The notes: generated by a model from the sequence alone, not told the origin. 48,546 bases of DNA from an uncultured Caulobacterales bacterium (GCA_938001915.1 CALLBD010000036.1:1-48546), one strand, 5' to 3'. Shown: positions 32,506-42,499, counted from the first letter of the stretch. A program made the numbers and translations.

Positions 32506-33951
32506 TTAGCCTTCGTGATTATCCGCAATCCAGCGGTTGAGCAGGCGCACACCAAAGCCCGTCCCGAAGGTGGGGTTACGCGCATCTTTGGAATTATTGA
32601 CCATGGCCGTGCCCGCAATATCCAAATGCGCCCAAGGCGTGTCTCTGCCCACAAAACGTTTTAGGAATTGCGCCGCAGTGATGGAGCCCGCCGCACGGCC
32701 ACCTATATTTTTCATATCCGCATTGGGTGAGTTCAAGAGCTTATCATAGGACTCATGCAGCGGTAGACGCCATGCCTTGTCCGTAGAGGTTTCACCCGCA
32801 TCGGCGATTTGTTTCGCAAGATCATCATCTGGCGTGAACAGGCCGCAATATTCATGACCCAACCCAACAATGATAGCACCCGTAAGGGTCGCCAAATCAA
32901 TCATGGCCGCCGGCTTATATTTTGTCACCGCATAGTGAAGCGCGTCGGCCAGCACGAGGCGGCCTTCCGCATCTGTGTTTTGCACTTCGATGGTTTGTCC
33001 CGACATAGAGACAATAATATCACCTGGCAGTTGCGCTTTGCCATCGGGCATATTTTCAACAAGGCCAACGATGCCCACAACATTAGCTTTCGCCTTACGA
33101 GACGCCAGTGCGCACATTGTGCCGACCACCGCGGCGGAGCCCCCCATATCGCCTTTCATATCCCACATATTATTGCCGGGCTTAAGGCTGATGCCGCCCG
33201 TGTCAAAGGTTACGCCTTTACCGACGAGACACGCTGGCGCGGCGCCTTTTTTGCCGCCATTCCAGCGCATCACAACCAATTGGCTCTCGCGCTCAGAGCC
33301 GAGGCCCACACCGAGGAGCGCATGCATGCCGAGCTTATTCAGCTCCGGCTCGCCGAGGACCTCAACCTCGAGACCTAAATCGCGCAGACCTTCGATTCTG
33401 TCTGCATAGGCTTTGGGATAAATTTCATTTGGCGGTGCATTCACGAGGTCACGCGCGAGGACAACGCCGTCACCTGCCGGGCCGTAATAATTATCATAAG
33501 CGGCCTTGGCCGCTTTTGGGTCATCACTGATAATTGTGATGGCACTGAGCGGGTCCTTCTTGGACTTGGTCGCCTTGCTCTTATGCTTATCCCAAATATA
33601 GGCCGCCAAGCGCGCCCCCAAGGCACAGCGCGCCGCATCATCGGCTGTCGCATCCGTTCCGTCCAAATGCACGGTTAGGGACGTTGTGCCACTGCCCCGC
33701 AGCGCTTTGGCTGTTTTCGCTGTCGCCATTTCATAATCGAAAACATCTGCTTCCCCTCGACCTTTAATGAAGACCTGCACACCAGATTCGACATAGGTAT
33801 TGAAGGCATCGGCAGATTTGCCATGGAAATTTGCAGCTTTCGCCGCCGCTTTTACGACATCACTGTCATATGCGTGGTTATCACCACTGTTGGAAATAAC
33901 GAGAGCAGCCCCTGATTTAGCTGCACGGGGAGCGGAAAATGTGACTTTCAT
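32506..33951 (-). CDS. pepA: Leucyl (cytosol) aminopeptidase
   Basis: A 481-residue M17 aminopeptidase with two metal ions. Seen: FDTGGISLKPGNNMWDMKGD with ligands Lys and Asp, and the family signature NTDAEGRLVLADALHY with the Asp/Glu ligands and catalytic Arg. It removes N-terminal residues from peptides; in some bacteria PepA also binds DNA in site-specific recombination. It is divergent from lptF with 117 bp between starts, which should hold promoters for both units. Confidence 0.96.
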   Translation of the reverse strand: MKVTFSAPRAAKSGAALVISNSGDNHAYDSDVVKAAAKAANFHGKSADAFNTYVESGVQVFIKGRGEADVFDYEMATAKTAKALRGSGTTSLTVHLDGTDATADDAARCALGARLAAYIWDKHKSKATKSKKDPLSAITIISDDPKAAKAAYDNYYGPAGDGVVLARDLVNAPPNEIYPKAYADRIEGLRDLGLEVEVLGEPELNKLGMHALLGVGLGSERESQLVVMRWNGGKKGAAPACLVGKGVTFDTGGISLKPGNNMWDMKGDMGGSAAVVGTMCALASRKAKANVVGIVGLVENMPDGKAQLPGDIIVSMSGQTIEVQNTDAEGRLVLADALHYAVTKYKPAAMIDLATLTGAIIVGLGHEYCGLFTPDDDLAKQIADAGETSTDKAWRLPLHESYDKLLNSPNADMKNIGGRAAGSITAAQFLKRFVGRDTPWAHLDIAGTAMVNNSKDARNPTFGTGFGVRLLNRWIADNHEG

Positions 33952-34068
33952 GAAATCGCCTCAAGCTTTGTTTGAAACACTGGTAAAGCAAGCTTTGTCG
34001 CATTAGAAGGGGGCAATCGTCACGAGACGTATTTTTACCACTTTTATGGGACACTGGCGCAAATTTAG

Positions 34069-35229
34069 ATGAAACTCCTTCAGCGCTATATTTTCTCGCA
34101 GGTATTTTTACCCGCAATATTGTCTTTATCGGCACTGGCGGTACTGGCGCTGCTTACGCAATCTCTGCAAACGCTCGATTTGATTGTTGAAAACCGCCAA
34201 AGCGCCGCGACGTTCTTCTATATCACTATCCTCGCTCTCCCGCAGCTGATCGGCATAATCATGCCGTTAGCCGTATTCATGGCCGCAATTTACGCGTTAA
34301 ACCGTATGACGAATGACTCGGAATTAGTCGTCGCCAAAGCCAATGGTGTCTCGCCTTGGGCGATGGGCACCCCTGTGTTGCGCCTTGGTGTCTATGCCTT
34401 GATTTTACATCTTATTATAAACCTGTTGCTGCAACCTTTGGCCTTTCGGCAGATGCGGGCTGAAATCCTCACGGTGAAAACCGATATCGCGAGTCAGATG
34501 GTTCAATCGGGGCGTTTTGTCACGCCAGCTCCGGACTTAACCGTCTATGCCAGGGAGATTCGCACTGACGGTGAGTTACTTGATGTTCTCATTCATGATG
34601 GCCGCGATGCGGAGTCGAAATCGACCCACACAGCCAAGACCGGGCGCCTTCAGCGCTCGGAAAACGCGACCTCTCTCATCCTATTCAATGGGTCTGTTCA
34701 AACGCCCATTGAAGGCGGCGGACTAGATGTCATTGACTTCCAGACATATCAATTGGACCTGTCTGATGTAGTCGCTCTGGACAATGTCCTCCGCCTAAAG
34801 CCCTCTGACAGATTTTTGCACGAATTATTGCGCCCAGATCCGCTCGATTATGTGACCCCTAAATTACGACGGGAGATGACGGCAGAAGGTCATGCGCGCC
34901 TTGCCGCGCCGCTTTGGAATATGGCGCTTGTCTTGATTGCTATGTCTTTTCTACTAAGAGGCCAACATTCAAAGCTGGGACATGGACGCAAAATTGCGAT
35001 TTGCGCCGTGACGGGCTTTGTTTTCCGCCTCATCGGGTTTGCCGCCGCGTCCTCTGCGGAAGGAGACGCCGCCTTAAACCCCATTCAATATGCCATTCCG
35101 CTACTGGTCATACTCGTTTGCATATTCCTTCTGACTCGGCGCAAAAAGACGCGGTTCGGTCAGAAACGCCGACGGAGGTCTTACATCTCAGCGCGGGCCG
35201 ACTATTTAGCGGCAGAGGGGCTCTCATGA
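34069..35229 (+). CDS. lptF: LPS export ABC transporter permease LptF
   Basis: The 386-residue permease begins LQRYIFSQVFLPAILSLSAL. It has six membrane helices (three near each end) with a periplasmic beta-jellyroll-like domain between them (about 110-260). It partners LptG and LptB2 to extract LPS from the inner membrane. The lptG start overlaps its stop as ATGA, so the two subunits are translationally coupled. A start at 34069 is supported by the N-terminal sequence. The last residues are basic (RRKKTRFGQKRRRRS). Confidence 0.95.
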   Translation: MKLLQRYIFSQVFLPAILSLSALAVLALLTQSLQTLDLIVENRQSAATFFYITILALPQLIGIIMPLAVFMAAIYALNRMTNDSELVVAKANGVSPWAMGTPVLRLGVYALILHLIINLLLQPLAFRQMRAEILTVKTDIASQMVQSGRFVTPAPDLTVYAREIRTDGELLDVLIHDGRDAESKSTHTAKTGRLQRSENATSLILFNGSVQTPIEGGGLDVIDFQTYQLDLSDVVALDNVLRLKPSDRFLHELLRPDPLDYVTPKLRREMTAEGHARLAAPLWNMALVLIAMSFLLRGQHSKLGHGRKIAICAVTGFVFRLIGFAAASSAEGDAALNPIQYAIPLLVILVCIFLLTRRKKTRFGQKRRRRSYISARADYLAAEGLS

Positions 35230-36314
35230 GACGCGCAACGCTCTCCCGCTATATTACGGGCCGAGTATTGCGTGGTATTTTACTCGCTTTCCTCATTGTG
35301 ACGGCCATCATCGCCTTGGTCGATTATGTAGAAGCGTCGCGTAATATTGGCGTGGACGGCGATTTATCTCCGCTCGAGCTTCTTATTCTCACGGCTCTCA
35401 AAATTCCCAAATTAATTGAACAAACCATCCCCTTTGTTGTTTTATTTGGCGTTATGGGGGCGTTGTCAGGCATGAATAAGCGCTCTGAGCTAACCGTCAT
35501 GCGGGCGGCGGGCTTGTCGGCTTGGCGGTTCCTGCGCCCCGCAGTTATCGTGACAACCCTCATTGGTGTGTTTTGGTCAACAGTTGTGAACCCCGTCTCA
35601 TCCCTTATGATTGGAGAATATGATGCGCGCGTCGCGGAAATTTCCGGCAGCACCGAGTCGGAGGAAGTCTGGCTGCGCGAGGGCTCTGATTCGAGCCAGC
35701 GTGTTATCCAAGCGAAAAGCTTAGACATTTTTTCCAAACGGCTGACCGATGCCGTCTTTTTTGAAATGGGAATTGAGGCCGATGGCTCGACTGTTTTTGA
35801 ACGCCGTTTCGATGCCAAAACCGCCCTCCTCCAACCCTCTGGTTTTTGGTCCTTAAGAGACGTGATTGAAAATGCCCCTGGCGAGGAAACCCGATTTACC
35901 GATGAACTGACCCTGCCAACAAAAATCGACATTGACGACCTGAAAGAACAGTCGGGCGAACAAATCGCGCCGCCATTTTGGGACATTCCAAGCGCGATTA
36001 AGGCCAATGAAACCGCAGGGTTTTCGGCCCGTCAACTCAGGCTTCAACTGCAAAAATTACTAGCCTTGCCAATTTTGCTGATTGCCATGACTTTCATTGC
36101 AGCGGGTGTGTCTATGCATATGATTAGAAGCGGCGGCACATTGCGCCTACTAATCATGGGGGCAACACTGGGATTTGGTGTCTTTTTCGCCGATAGCGTC
36201 ATTACCGCCTTTGGTGAAACGGCAATCCTGCCCGTTACTTTAGCGGCATGGACCGTTCCGCTTCTGGTTCTCCTGTTGAGCGTCGCGCATTTAGCCCGAA
36301 TTGAGGATGGCTGA
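35226..36314 (+). CDS. lptG: LPS export ABC transporter permease LptG
   Basis: From ATG 35226 the product has 362 residues, begins MRRATLSRYITGRVLRGILL and repeats the LptF layout: helices near 15-120 and 275-360 around a periplasmic domain. The conserved GMNKRSELTVMRAAGLS cytoplasmic loop contacts LptB. The frame is open much further left (34914), but that reads lptF out of frame. It completes the LptFG heterodimer. The next gene is surA, 104 bp on, with no lptD in between. Confidence 0.95.
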   Translation: MRRATLSRYITGRVLRGILLAFLIVTAIIALVDYVEASRNIGVDGDLSPLELLILTALKIPKLIEQTIPFVVLFGVMGALSGMNKRSELTVMRAAGLSAWRFLRPAVIVTTLIGVFWSTVVNPVSSLMIGEYDARVAEISGSTESEEVWLREGSDSSQRVIQAKSLDIFSKRLTDAVFFEMGIEADGSTVFERRFDAKTALLQPSGFWSLRDVIENAPGEETRFTDELTLPTKIDIDDLKEQSGEQIAPPFWDIPSAIKANETAGFSARQLRLQLQKLLALPILLIAMTFIAAGVSMHMIRSGGTLRLLIMGATLGFGVFFADSVITAFGETAILPVTLAAWTVPLLVLLLSVAHLARIEDG

Positions 36315-36418
36315 AGTCTAACGATAGTTTAATTTCCAAACGCGTCGCAGCGTCCTAAACTTGCGACATTAAATCCTTTGGTTATAACGGCCTCAGTCCA
36401 CAACAGAAGACGACAATT

Positions 36419-37648
36419 ATGCGCCTTTTAAAAACGCTTTCCATCGCGACAGCCCTACTCGCAACCTCTGCCCCCTTGCACGCGCAATCGGCGCCGCACG
36501 GGATTGCAGCCGTTGTCAATTCTGACATTGTGACAATCCACGACCTCCGGCAGCGCGTGTTGTTCATGATGGCGACTACAGGGGCGGCAACGGACGAAGC
36601 CAGCATTCAAAGATTGCAACGCCAAGCGCTTCGCAATTTGGTCGATGAACATCTGCAAATGCAGGAATCTGAGAAATATGAGCAAACTATTTCTGATGAG
36701 GAAGTGAATCAAAGCGTAGCGCGTCTGCTCGCCCGCAATGGTGCCGATCCGAATAAACTTGTAGCTGACCTAGCCGCAGCGGGCGTTTCGATTGAAACAT
36801 TGCGTGATCAAATTCGGTCAGAAATTGCCTGGCAGCGCATCGTCAACGGGCTCTATGGCTCTCGCATCCGTATCTCTGACGCGCAGATTGATGAGACTCT
36901 CAATCAGATCACGGCCAATGCCTCTAAGCCAAATTACCAAGTGGCCGAAATTTACATCGAGGCCACACCCGATATCGGCGGAATGCCTGGCGCGATGGAA
37001 GGGGCCAATGCGATGATCTCGCAGCTGAAAGGCGGCGCGCCCTTCTCCCTCTTGGCTCAACAATTTTCTTCGGCAGCCTCAGCCGCGCGCGGCGGTAACG
37101 TGGGCTGGGTCCGGGAGGGTGAACTGCGCCCCGAAATCGATGCCGTGATTACGAAGATGGAGCCGGGCAAAGTCTCGACCCCCATTCAAGTGCCTGGCGG
37201 TGTCTATGTTGTGGCCCTCGTTGATAAGAAAATCTCAGAGGCAGATACGCTTTACAAACTCAAGCAAGTGACCGTTGAAGCAGAAACAGAGGCCGCAAAA
37301 GCCCGGCTTGTTTCTTTGCGCGGCGAACTTCAAAGCTGCGACACGTTAGAGGCAGACACCAAAGCCCTTGAGGGTGTTGAGTCCGCAGATATGGGCGAGC
37401 TAAAATCCTCGGATTTAACGGATGAGATTGTGGCCGCATTGGAAAAAACAGATGTTGGCGAATTATCTGATCCTTTTGAGCGTCCAGACGGCGCGACCTC
37501 TATTATGGTCTGCAAACGCGAGACGACAGGCAGTGATATCCCGACGCGCGACCAGATCGAGGATAGGCTTCTCGATCAGCAATTGGCGCAAGCGTCTAAA
37601 CGCGCGCTTCGTGACCTGCGGCGTCAAGCGACGCTCGTCGTCCGTTAG
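36419..37648 (+). CDS. surA: SurA-type periplasmic chaperone / peptidyl-prolyl isomerase
   Basis: The 409-residue protein has a cleavable signal peptide (MRLLKTLSIATALLATSAPL, cleavage near HAQ). A SurA N-terminal chaperone region follows (IAAVVNSDIVTIHDLRQRV), then a parvulin domain around 175-275 (FSLLAQQFSSAASAARGGNV, then GWVREGEL) and a C-terminal region. SurA escorts outer-membrane proteins to the BAM complex. Only one parvulin domain is evident, as in many alphaproteobacteria. It is followed 11 bp later by pdxA, the usual surA-pdxA-rsmA order. Confidence 0.92.
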   Translation: MRLLKTLSIATALLATSAPLHAQSAPHGIAAVVNSDIVTIHDLRQRVLFMMATTGAATDEASIQRLQRQALRNLVDEHLQMQESEKYEQTISDEEVNQSVARLLARNGADPNKLVADLAAAGVSIETLRDQIRSEIAWQRIVNGLYGSRIRISDAQIDETLNQITANASKPNYQVAEIYIEATPDIGGMPGAMEGANAMISQLKGGAPFSLLAQQFSSAASAARGGNVGWVREGELRPEIDAVITKMEPGKVSTPIQVPGGVYVVALVDKKISEADTLYKLKQVTVEAETEAAKARLVSLRGELQSCDTLEADTKALEGVESADMGELKSSDLTDEIVAALEKTDVGELSDPFERPDGATSIMVCKRETTGSDIPTRDQIEDRLLDQQLAQASKRALRDLRRQATLVVR

Positions 37649-37659
37649 GTATAGGCCAC

Positions 37660-38646
37660 ATGCGCCCATTGGTACTCAGCATGGGCGACCCCGCGGGCAT
37701 AGGCCCCGAAATCACGGTCAAAGCTTGGGAGGCCCTGCGCGCTTCGCCTGAATATACCTTTTGCGTTATCGCGCCCGCTGACATTTTCAGCGAGACACCC
37801 CACCGCATCATATCCGATATTTCGGAAGCCCAAGATATATTCCCCAAAGCTTTGCCGATATTAAAAATAGACGGAACAGCCGTAACTGCGGGAAAGCCGT
37901 CCTCTACTCATGCCACCGCGATTATCGGTAGTATTGAACAAGCTGTTTCCCTGTGCCTCTCAGGAGCTGCAGATGGCGTAGTCACTAACCCCATCGCGAA
38001 ACATGTGCTCTATGAAGCGGGGTTTAAATTTCCGGGCCACACAGAATTTTTGGGCCACCTCAGTGAAAATCGCCCCGCCCCCTATACGGAGGGCCCCGTT
38101 ATGATGCTGGCGGCGCAAAACCTACGGGTTGGGCTCGCCACTGTTCACATGCCATTGAAAACCGCCGCAGAGCAGCTGACACAGGACGGAATTATAAATA
38201 CTGCTAAAGTCATACTCGGCGCCTTGAAATTAGATTTTGGGCTAACATCTCCGCGTTTAGCCTTGACGGGCTTAAACCCTCATGCAGGCGAAGGCGGCGC
38301 GCTCGGCCAAGAAGAAATTGAGATAATCAACCCGGCAGCACAGGCCTTACGCGATGAGGGATTTGACGTCACAGACGCGCAGCCCGCCGATACTTTATTC
38401 CATGCCGAAGCGCGGGAGGGCTATGATGCCGTCTTGGCTATGTATCACGACCAGGGCCTCATCCCTGTCAAAACCCTAGACTTTCATGGCGGCGTCAACA
38501 TCACGCTGGGCCTGCCATTCATCCGTACAAGCCCTGACCACGGCACGGCTTTCGGAATTGCAGGGCGAGGCCTCGCTCGCGCCGACAGCCTAATCGCCGC
38601 CATCAAAAAAGCCCGCGAGATTGCGAATAACCGTTATGGCGCTTGA
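37660..38646 (+). CDS. pdxA: 4-hydroxythreonine-4-phosphate dehydrogenase
   Basis: The 328-residue enzyme oxidises 4-phosphohydroxy-L-threonine in the DXP-dependent pathway to pyridoxal phosphate. Seen: LSMGDPAGIGPEITVKAW at the N terminus, the metal-binding GHTEFLGHL, TGLNPHAGEGGALGQEE and YHDQGLIPVKTL, all family signatures. The length is normal. The stop overlaps the rsmA start by 11 bp, so the two are translationally coupled. Confidence 0.96.
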   Translation: MRPLVLSMGDPAGIGPEITVKAWEALRASPEYTFCVIAPADIFSETPHRIISDISEAQDIFPKALPILKIDGTAVTAGKPSSTHATAIIGSIEQAVSLCLSGAADGVVTNPIAKHVLYEAGFKFPGHTEFLGHLSENRPAPYTEGPVMMLAAQNLRVGLATVHMPLKTAAEQLTQDGIINTAKVILGALKLDFGLTSPRLALTGLNPHAGEGGALGQEEIEIINPAAQALRDEGFDVTDAQPADTLFHAEAREGYDAVLAMYHDQGLIPVKTLDFHGGVNITLGLPFIRTSPDHGTAFGIAGRGLARADSLIAAIKKAREIANNRYGA

Positions 38647-39478
38647 AACCCTTCCCTCACTCTCTGAAACGGTGAAGACCCACGGGCTCGGCGCGAATAA
38701 AAAACTCGGTCAGCATTTCCTCTTGGATATGAACCTGACGGATAAAATAGCGCGTTTAGCCGAACCCCTCGCAGGTCATCACGTCGCGGAAATTGGACCG
38801 GGTCCTGGGGGCCTGACCCGCGCGCTCTTACTGCGCGGCGCAGAGAAACTTATCGCGATTGAAATGGATCAGCGCTTCATTCCTCCCCTCGCCGAAATTG
38901 GAGATGTATCGGGCGGACGCCTAGAAATCGCGCAAGGGGACGCCCTGAAATATGATATAGCCGCGAACCTCCCCGCGCCGCGAAAAATCGTGGCCAATCT
39001 GCCCTATAATGTCGGTACAAAAATGCTGATTAATTGGATTACAGCGTCTCCCATTTTCTGGGAGCAGCTCGTCTTAATGTTCCAATTAGAGGTCGCCCAG
39101 CGCGTTGTCGCACAACCCGGAGAAGCGCATTATGGGCGGCTCGCCGTCCTCTGCCAATCCGTCGCAGAGTGCCGCATGGCTTTCGAAGTCCCTGCCCGCG
39201 CCTTCACGCCGCCGCCCAAAGTCGACAGCGCGGTGGTTGTTTTAGAACCGCTCAAGACGCCCTTTGCAGATTTAAAAACACTAGGGCATGTCACCCAATC
39301 GGCTTTTGGACAAAGACGAAAAATGCTCAGACGGAGCCTTCGCGCTTTGGCGGAAAAATCTGATTTGGTTTTAGAGGATTGGCTAGAAAGCTGCGGCGTA
39401 GATCCAAAAGCCCGCCCAGAAACCTTGCCAGTGTCCGCCTTTCAAGCGCTCGCAGCCAGCCTTCCGACGCGCCGCTAA
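38636..39478 (+). CDS. rsmA: 16S rRNA dimethyladenosine transferase (KsgA)
   Basis: SAM-dependent enzyme that dimethylates two adjacent adenosines in helix 45 of 16S rRNA. Seen: LGQHFLLDMNLTDKIARLA, the SAM-binding VAEIGPGPGGLTRALL, the catalytic NLPYNVGTKML motif, and the C-terminal QRRKMLRRSLRAL region. The ATG at 38636 inside the end of pdxA gives 280 residues; an in-frame TTG at 38621 is less likely. It is convergent with gmk (4 bp between stops). Confidence 0.96.
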   Translation: MALETLPSLSETVKTHGLGANKKLGQHFLLDMNLTDKIARLAEPLAGHHVAEIGPGPGGLTRALLLRGAEKLIAIEMDQRFIPPLAEIGDVSGGRLEIAQGDALKYDIAANLPAPRKIVANLPYNVGTKMLINWITASPIFWEQLVLMFQLEVAQRVVAQPGEAHYGRLAVLCQSVAECRMAFEVPARAFTPPPKVDSAVVVLEPLKTPFADLKTLGHVTQSAFGQRRKMLRRSLRALAEKSDLVLEDWLESCGVDPKARPETLPVSAFQALAASLPTRR

Positions 39479-39482
39479 CAGG

Positions 39483-40142
39483 CTAACCGCCTTCGGTTAA
39501 AGACTTCACAAAACCGCCCAGCCACATCTGACGGCGGCGGCGCATCCGTTCAGATTTCACAATGGTTTTCAGCTCTTCCAGAGCGGTCTCAATATCTTCA
39601 TTTACGATGACGTAATCATATTCTGGCCAATGACTGATTTCAGCTTCGGACTTACTCATACGTTTTGCGATAACGCTGTCACTATCCTGCGCCCGCGTGC
39701 GAAGGCGCTGCTCTAGTTCCCGCATATTTGGTGGTAGAATAAAGATTTTAACGAGATCATCTGCTGCCGCTTGCGTCAGCTGTTGCGCACCTTGCCAATC
39801 AATATCGAAGACGACATCGCGCCCCTTAGACAGAGCCTCTTCCACGGGACCGCGCGGCGTCGCGTAGTAATTATCAAAGACTTTTGCATGCTCTAAAAAC
39901 TCACCGGCCGCCTCGAGTTCGCCGAACCGCGTTTTATCAATGAAGAAATAGTCTTTCCCCTCCACCTCACCTGGGCGCGGCGGACGCGTTGTGGCGGAAA
40001 CGCTCATCGCCATGTCGGGATGGTCGGTCAATAATTGGCGTGTCAGCGTAGTCTTTCCCGCTCCGCTGGGAGAGGACAGAACAACCATTAGCCCCCGTCT
40101 GTCGGATTTTAACACCTCCAAGGCACTTTGTGCATGAGCCAT
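39483..40142 (-). CDS. gmk: Guanylate kinase
   Basis: ATP-dependent GMP to GDP kinase. Seen: P-loop SSPSGAGKTTLTRQLL, the GMP-binding VSATTRPPRPGEVEGKDYFF, and the lid region around RMSKSEAEISHW. The 219 residues are normal. The ATG at 40142 follows a GGGAG site; the GTG one codon earlier is possible. It sits 13 bp after mltG as the last gene of the fab-mltG-gmk run. Confidence 0.96.
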   Translation of the reverse strand: MAHAQSALEVLKSDRRGLMVVLSSPSGAGKTTLTRQLLTDHPDMAMSVSATTRPPRPGEVEGKDYFFIDKTRFGELEAAGEFLEHAKVFDNYYATPRGPVEEALSKGRDVVFDIDWQGAQQLTQAAADDLVKIFILPPNMRELEQRLRTRAQDSDSVIAKRMSKSEAEISHWPEYDYVIVNEDIETALEELKTIVKSERMRRRRQMWLGGFVKSLTEGG

Positions 40143-40155
40143 CACTCAAACTCCC

Positions 40156-41196
40156 TCATCGCAAACCCCGCGCCCTTTGGATTTTCCGCCATTCGGCTAC
40201 ATTGCGTTCATGTTCTCTCAAGGTCTTCGCAAAAGCATGCCCGCCCGTGCCATCGGCCACAAAAAACAGAGCGTCCGTTTCATGCGGATTTAGCACGGCC
40301 AAAATCGCATCTTTCCCGGGGTTACAAATGGGAGTCTTGGGCAAGGCTGGAATTTGATAGGTATTCCAATCCGTTTTACGGTCAATTTCGGAGCGCCTAA
40401 TACGCCGCCCCAAAGGCTCACCCTGCGTAATACCATATATAATTGTTGGATCAGATTGCAGCGGGATGCCTTCACGGAGACGGTTTGTAAACACGCCCGC
40501 GACCATGCCGCGTTCCATGCCAATACCGGTCTCTTTTTCGACAACTGAAGCCAGTATGATGGCCTCTTCCTTCGTCTTCACTGGAATTGTTGGGTCGCGC
40601 GTTTCCCACGCTTCATCGAGGAGCTTTGTCTGCGCTTCCGCCATTTTTTCCAGAAGCTGGGATTGTGACATACCGCGCGGAAAAAGATAAGTCTCGGGCA
40701 ATAACGTCCCTTCGGCGGGAACAGCGGGATTATCATCTTTCAAACTCGGGACACCGTCCAATGACCGCGTAATCATTGCAGAGGTCAATCCTTCCGCCGC
40801 CGTGAAAGAATATAGAATAGCTTTTCCATTGGCTAAACCGTCATAGATGGCGGCCATCGACATGTTTTTTGAGAGATAAAATTCGCCCGCTTTAAAATTG
40901 GCTTCATTGCCGCGAAATTTCGTCACCGCTTTGAACAAAAAGGCACTCTCGATAAATCCATCATCTTCCAATTTTTGCGCGATACGGCTCAGTCCGGCGC
41001 CCCGATCTACCGTGAATGCAATCTGCGCGTCGGGCCCGTTTTGGGCGCGTTCATATTTATAATTTATCGCCGCATATCCCGCGAGCCCTAAGCCGCCAAA
41101 AAACGTAACGAGAGCGGTGATGGCAATGAGCGCCAACATACGCTTGTCACGTTTTGCGAGGCCGGCTTTGGGGGCAGTTTTGACTTCTTGGGCCAC
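40156..41196 (-). CDS. mltG: Endolytic murein transglycosylase MltG
   Basis: The 346-residue inner-membrane protein has one N-terminal helix (about 21-43) and a LysM-like segment (FTVDRGAGLSRIAQKLEDDG). The YceG catalytic domain carries the Glu in ILASVVEKETG and the family segment GIPLQSDPTIIYGI. It cleaves nascent glycan strands and sets their length. The start lies 7 bp downstream of the fabF stop. YicC, which often sits between mltG and gmk in alphaproteobacteria, is absent here. Confidence 0.95.
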   Translation of the reverse strand: MAQEVKTAPKAGLAKRDKRMLALIAITALVTFFGGLGLAGYAAINYKYERAQNGPDAQIAFTVDRGAGLSRIAQKLEDDGFIESAFLFKAVTKFRGNEANFKAGEFYLSKNMSMAAIYDGLANGKAILYSFTAAEGLTSAMITRSLDGVPSLKDDNPAVPAEGTLLPETYLFPRGMSQSQLLEKMAEAQTKLLDEAWETRDPTIPVKTKEEAIILASVVEKETGIGMERGMVAGVFTNRLREGIPLQSDPTIIYGITQGEPLGRRIRRSEIDRKTDWNTYQIPALPKTPICNPGKDAILAVLNPHETDALFFVADGTGGHAFAKTLREHERNVAEWRKIQRARGLR

Positions 41197-41203
41197 GGCC
41201 CCG

Positions 41204-42487
41204 CTATTCCGCTTCGACGAAAATTACGGCCGCATTAGTGCCGCCAAATCCGAAGGAATTAGACATCACAGCTTTCCCGTCAAATGGGACGGCTTTTAAC
41301 GGAACAAGGTCGAGCGCCGTTTCAACATTTGGATTTTCGAGATTTAAGGTTGGCGGCGCCATCTTATCCCGCAGGGCTAGAATGGAGAAAATAGCCTCAA
41401 TCGCACCCGCCGCCCCCAGCAAATGCCCTGTCGCAGATTTGGTTGACGACATTTTGGCTTTTGCGGCATGCTCTCCGAGCAATCGTTCGACAGCGCGGAC
41501 CTCAAGCTCATCGCCCATAGGTGTGGAGGTACCGTGAGCGTTCACATATCCAATATCCGAAGGCTTCAAACCTGACTTCTTGAGGGCCATTCGCATCGCG
41601 CGATAGCCCCCTTCGCCCTCTGGGGCTGGGCTGGTAATATGATGGGCGTCACCCGACAGGCCATAGCCGACACATTCCGCTAGGATATTTGCGCCGCGCG
41701 CTTTGGCGCTCTCATAGTCTTCGAGCACAACAACGCCTGCACCTTCGCCCATTAGAAATCCGTCGCGGCCCTCATCATAGGGACGCGAGGCGGCTTCTGG
41801 CGTGTCGTTATATCCCGTTGTCATGGCGCGGCAGGCGACAAAGCTGCCGATGCCCAAACGCGTAATTGAAGCTTCGCAGCCGCCCGCGAGCATCATATCC
41901 GCATCGCCGCAGGCAATAATTCGGGCCGCATCACCTATAGCGTGCGCCCCGGTCGCGCAGGCCGTAGCAAGTGCGCTATTGGGACCTTTCAACCCGTGCC
42001 GAATTGAAACCTGACCCGAGGGTAAGTTGATGAGCATGGCTGGGATAACAAAAGGGGATAAACGCCTTGGACCGCGATCTCGCAGTAGGATTGACGCATT
42101 ATAGGTCGTATCAATTCCGCCAATGCCAGAGCCAAGGATCACGCCAGCCCGCTCGGCTTGCTCATCGGTTTCGGCTTTCCAGCCCGAATGCGCAATGGCT
42201 TCGTCGGCGGCGGCGATGGCATAAAGTATAAAGTCGTCAATGCGTTTGCGGTCTCGCGCACTCATGACGGCATCGGGGTCAAAGACGCCCTGCATTTCGG
42301 GGGTGCCGCCTGCGCGGCCATCTACCCGTGGAATGACAGCAGCGACCTTGCAGGCAAGATCGCTGACGTCGAAATGTTCTATTTTGGAAGCGCCTGATTT
42401 ACCTGCGAGTATGTTACGCCAGGCCGTCTCGGCACCACAACCGACGGGAGAGACAAGCCCTAAGCCTGTAACAACCACCCGTCTCAT
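41204..42487 (-). CDS. fabF: Beta-ketoacyl-ACP synthase II
   Basis: The 427-residue condensing enzyme has the Cys-His-His triad: Cys in ALATACATGAHAIG, His in YVNAHGTSTPMGD and His in SATGHLLGAAGAIE. It extends acyl-ACP by two carbons, preferring longer and unsaturated chains (FabF rather than FabB from the context after acpP). The start MRRVVVTGLGLVSPVG is family-typical. It lies 12 bp downstream of acpP in the fatty-acid synthesis cluster. Confidence 0.97.
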   Translation of the reverse strand: MRRVVVTGLGLVSPVGCGAETAWRNILAGKSGASKIEHFDVSDLACKVAAVIPRVDGRAGGTPEMQGVFDPDAVMSARDRKRIDDFILYAIAAADEAIAHSGWKAETDEQAERAGVILGSGIGGIDTTYNASILLRDRGPRRLSPFVIPAMLINLPSGQVSIRHGLKGPNSALATACATGAHAIGDAARIIACGDADMMLAGGCEASITRLGIGSFVACRAMTTGYNDTPEAASRPYDEGRDGFLMGEGAGVVVLEDYESAKARGANILAECVGYGLSGDAHHITSPAPEGEGGYRAMRMALKKSGLKPSDIGYVNAHGTSTPMGDELEVRAVERLLGEHAAKAKMSSTKSATGHLLGAAGAIEAIFSILALRDKMAPPTLNLENPNVETALDLVPLKAVPFDGKAVMSNSFGFGGTNAAVIFVEAE

Positions 42488-42499
42488 GGCAAACTCGCT

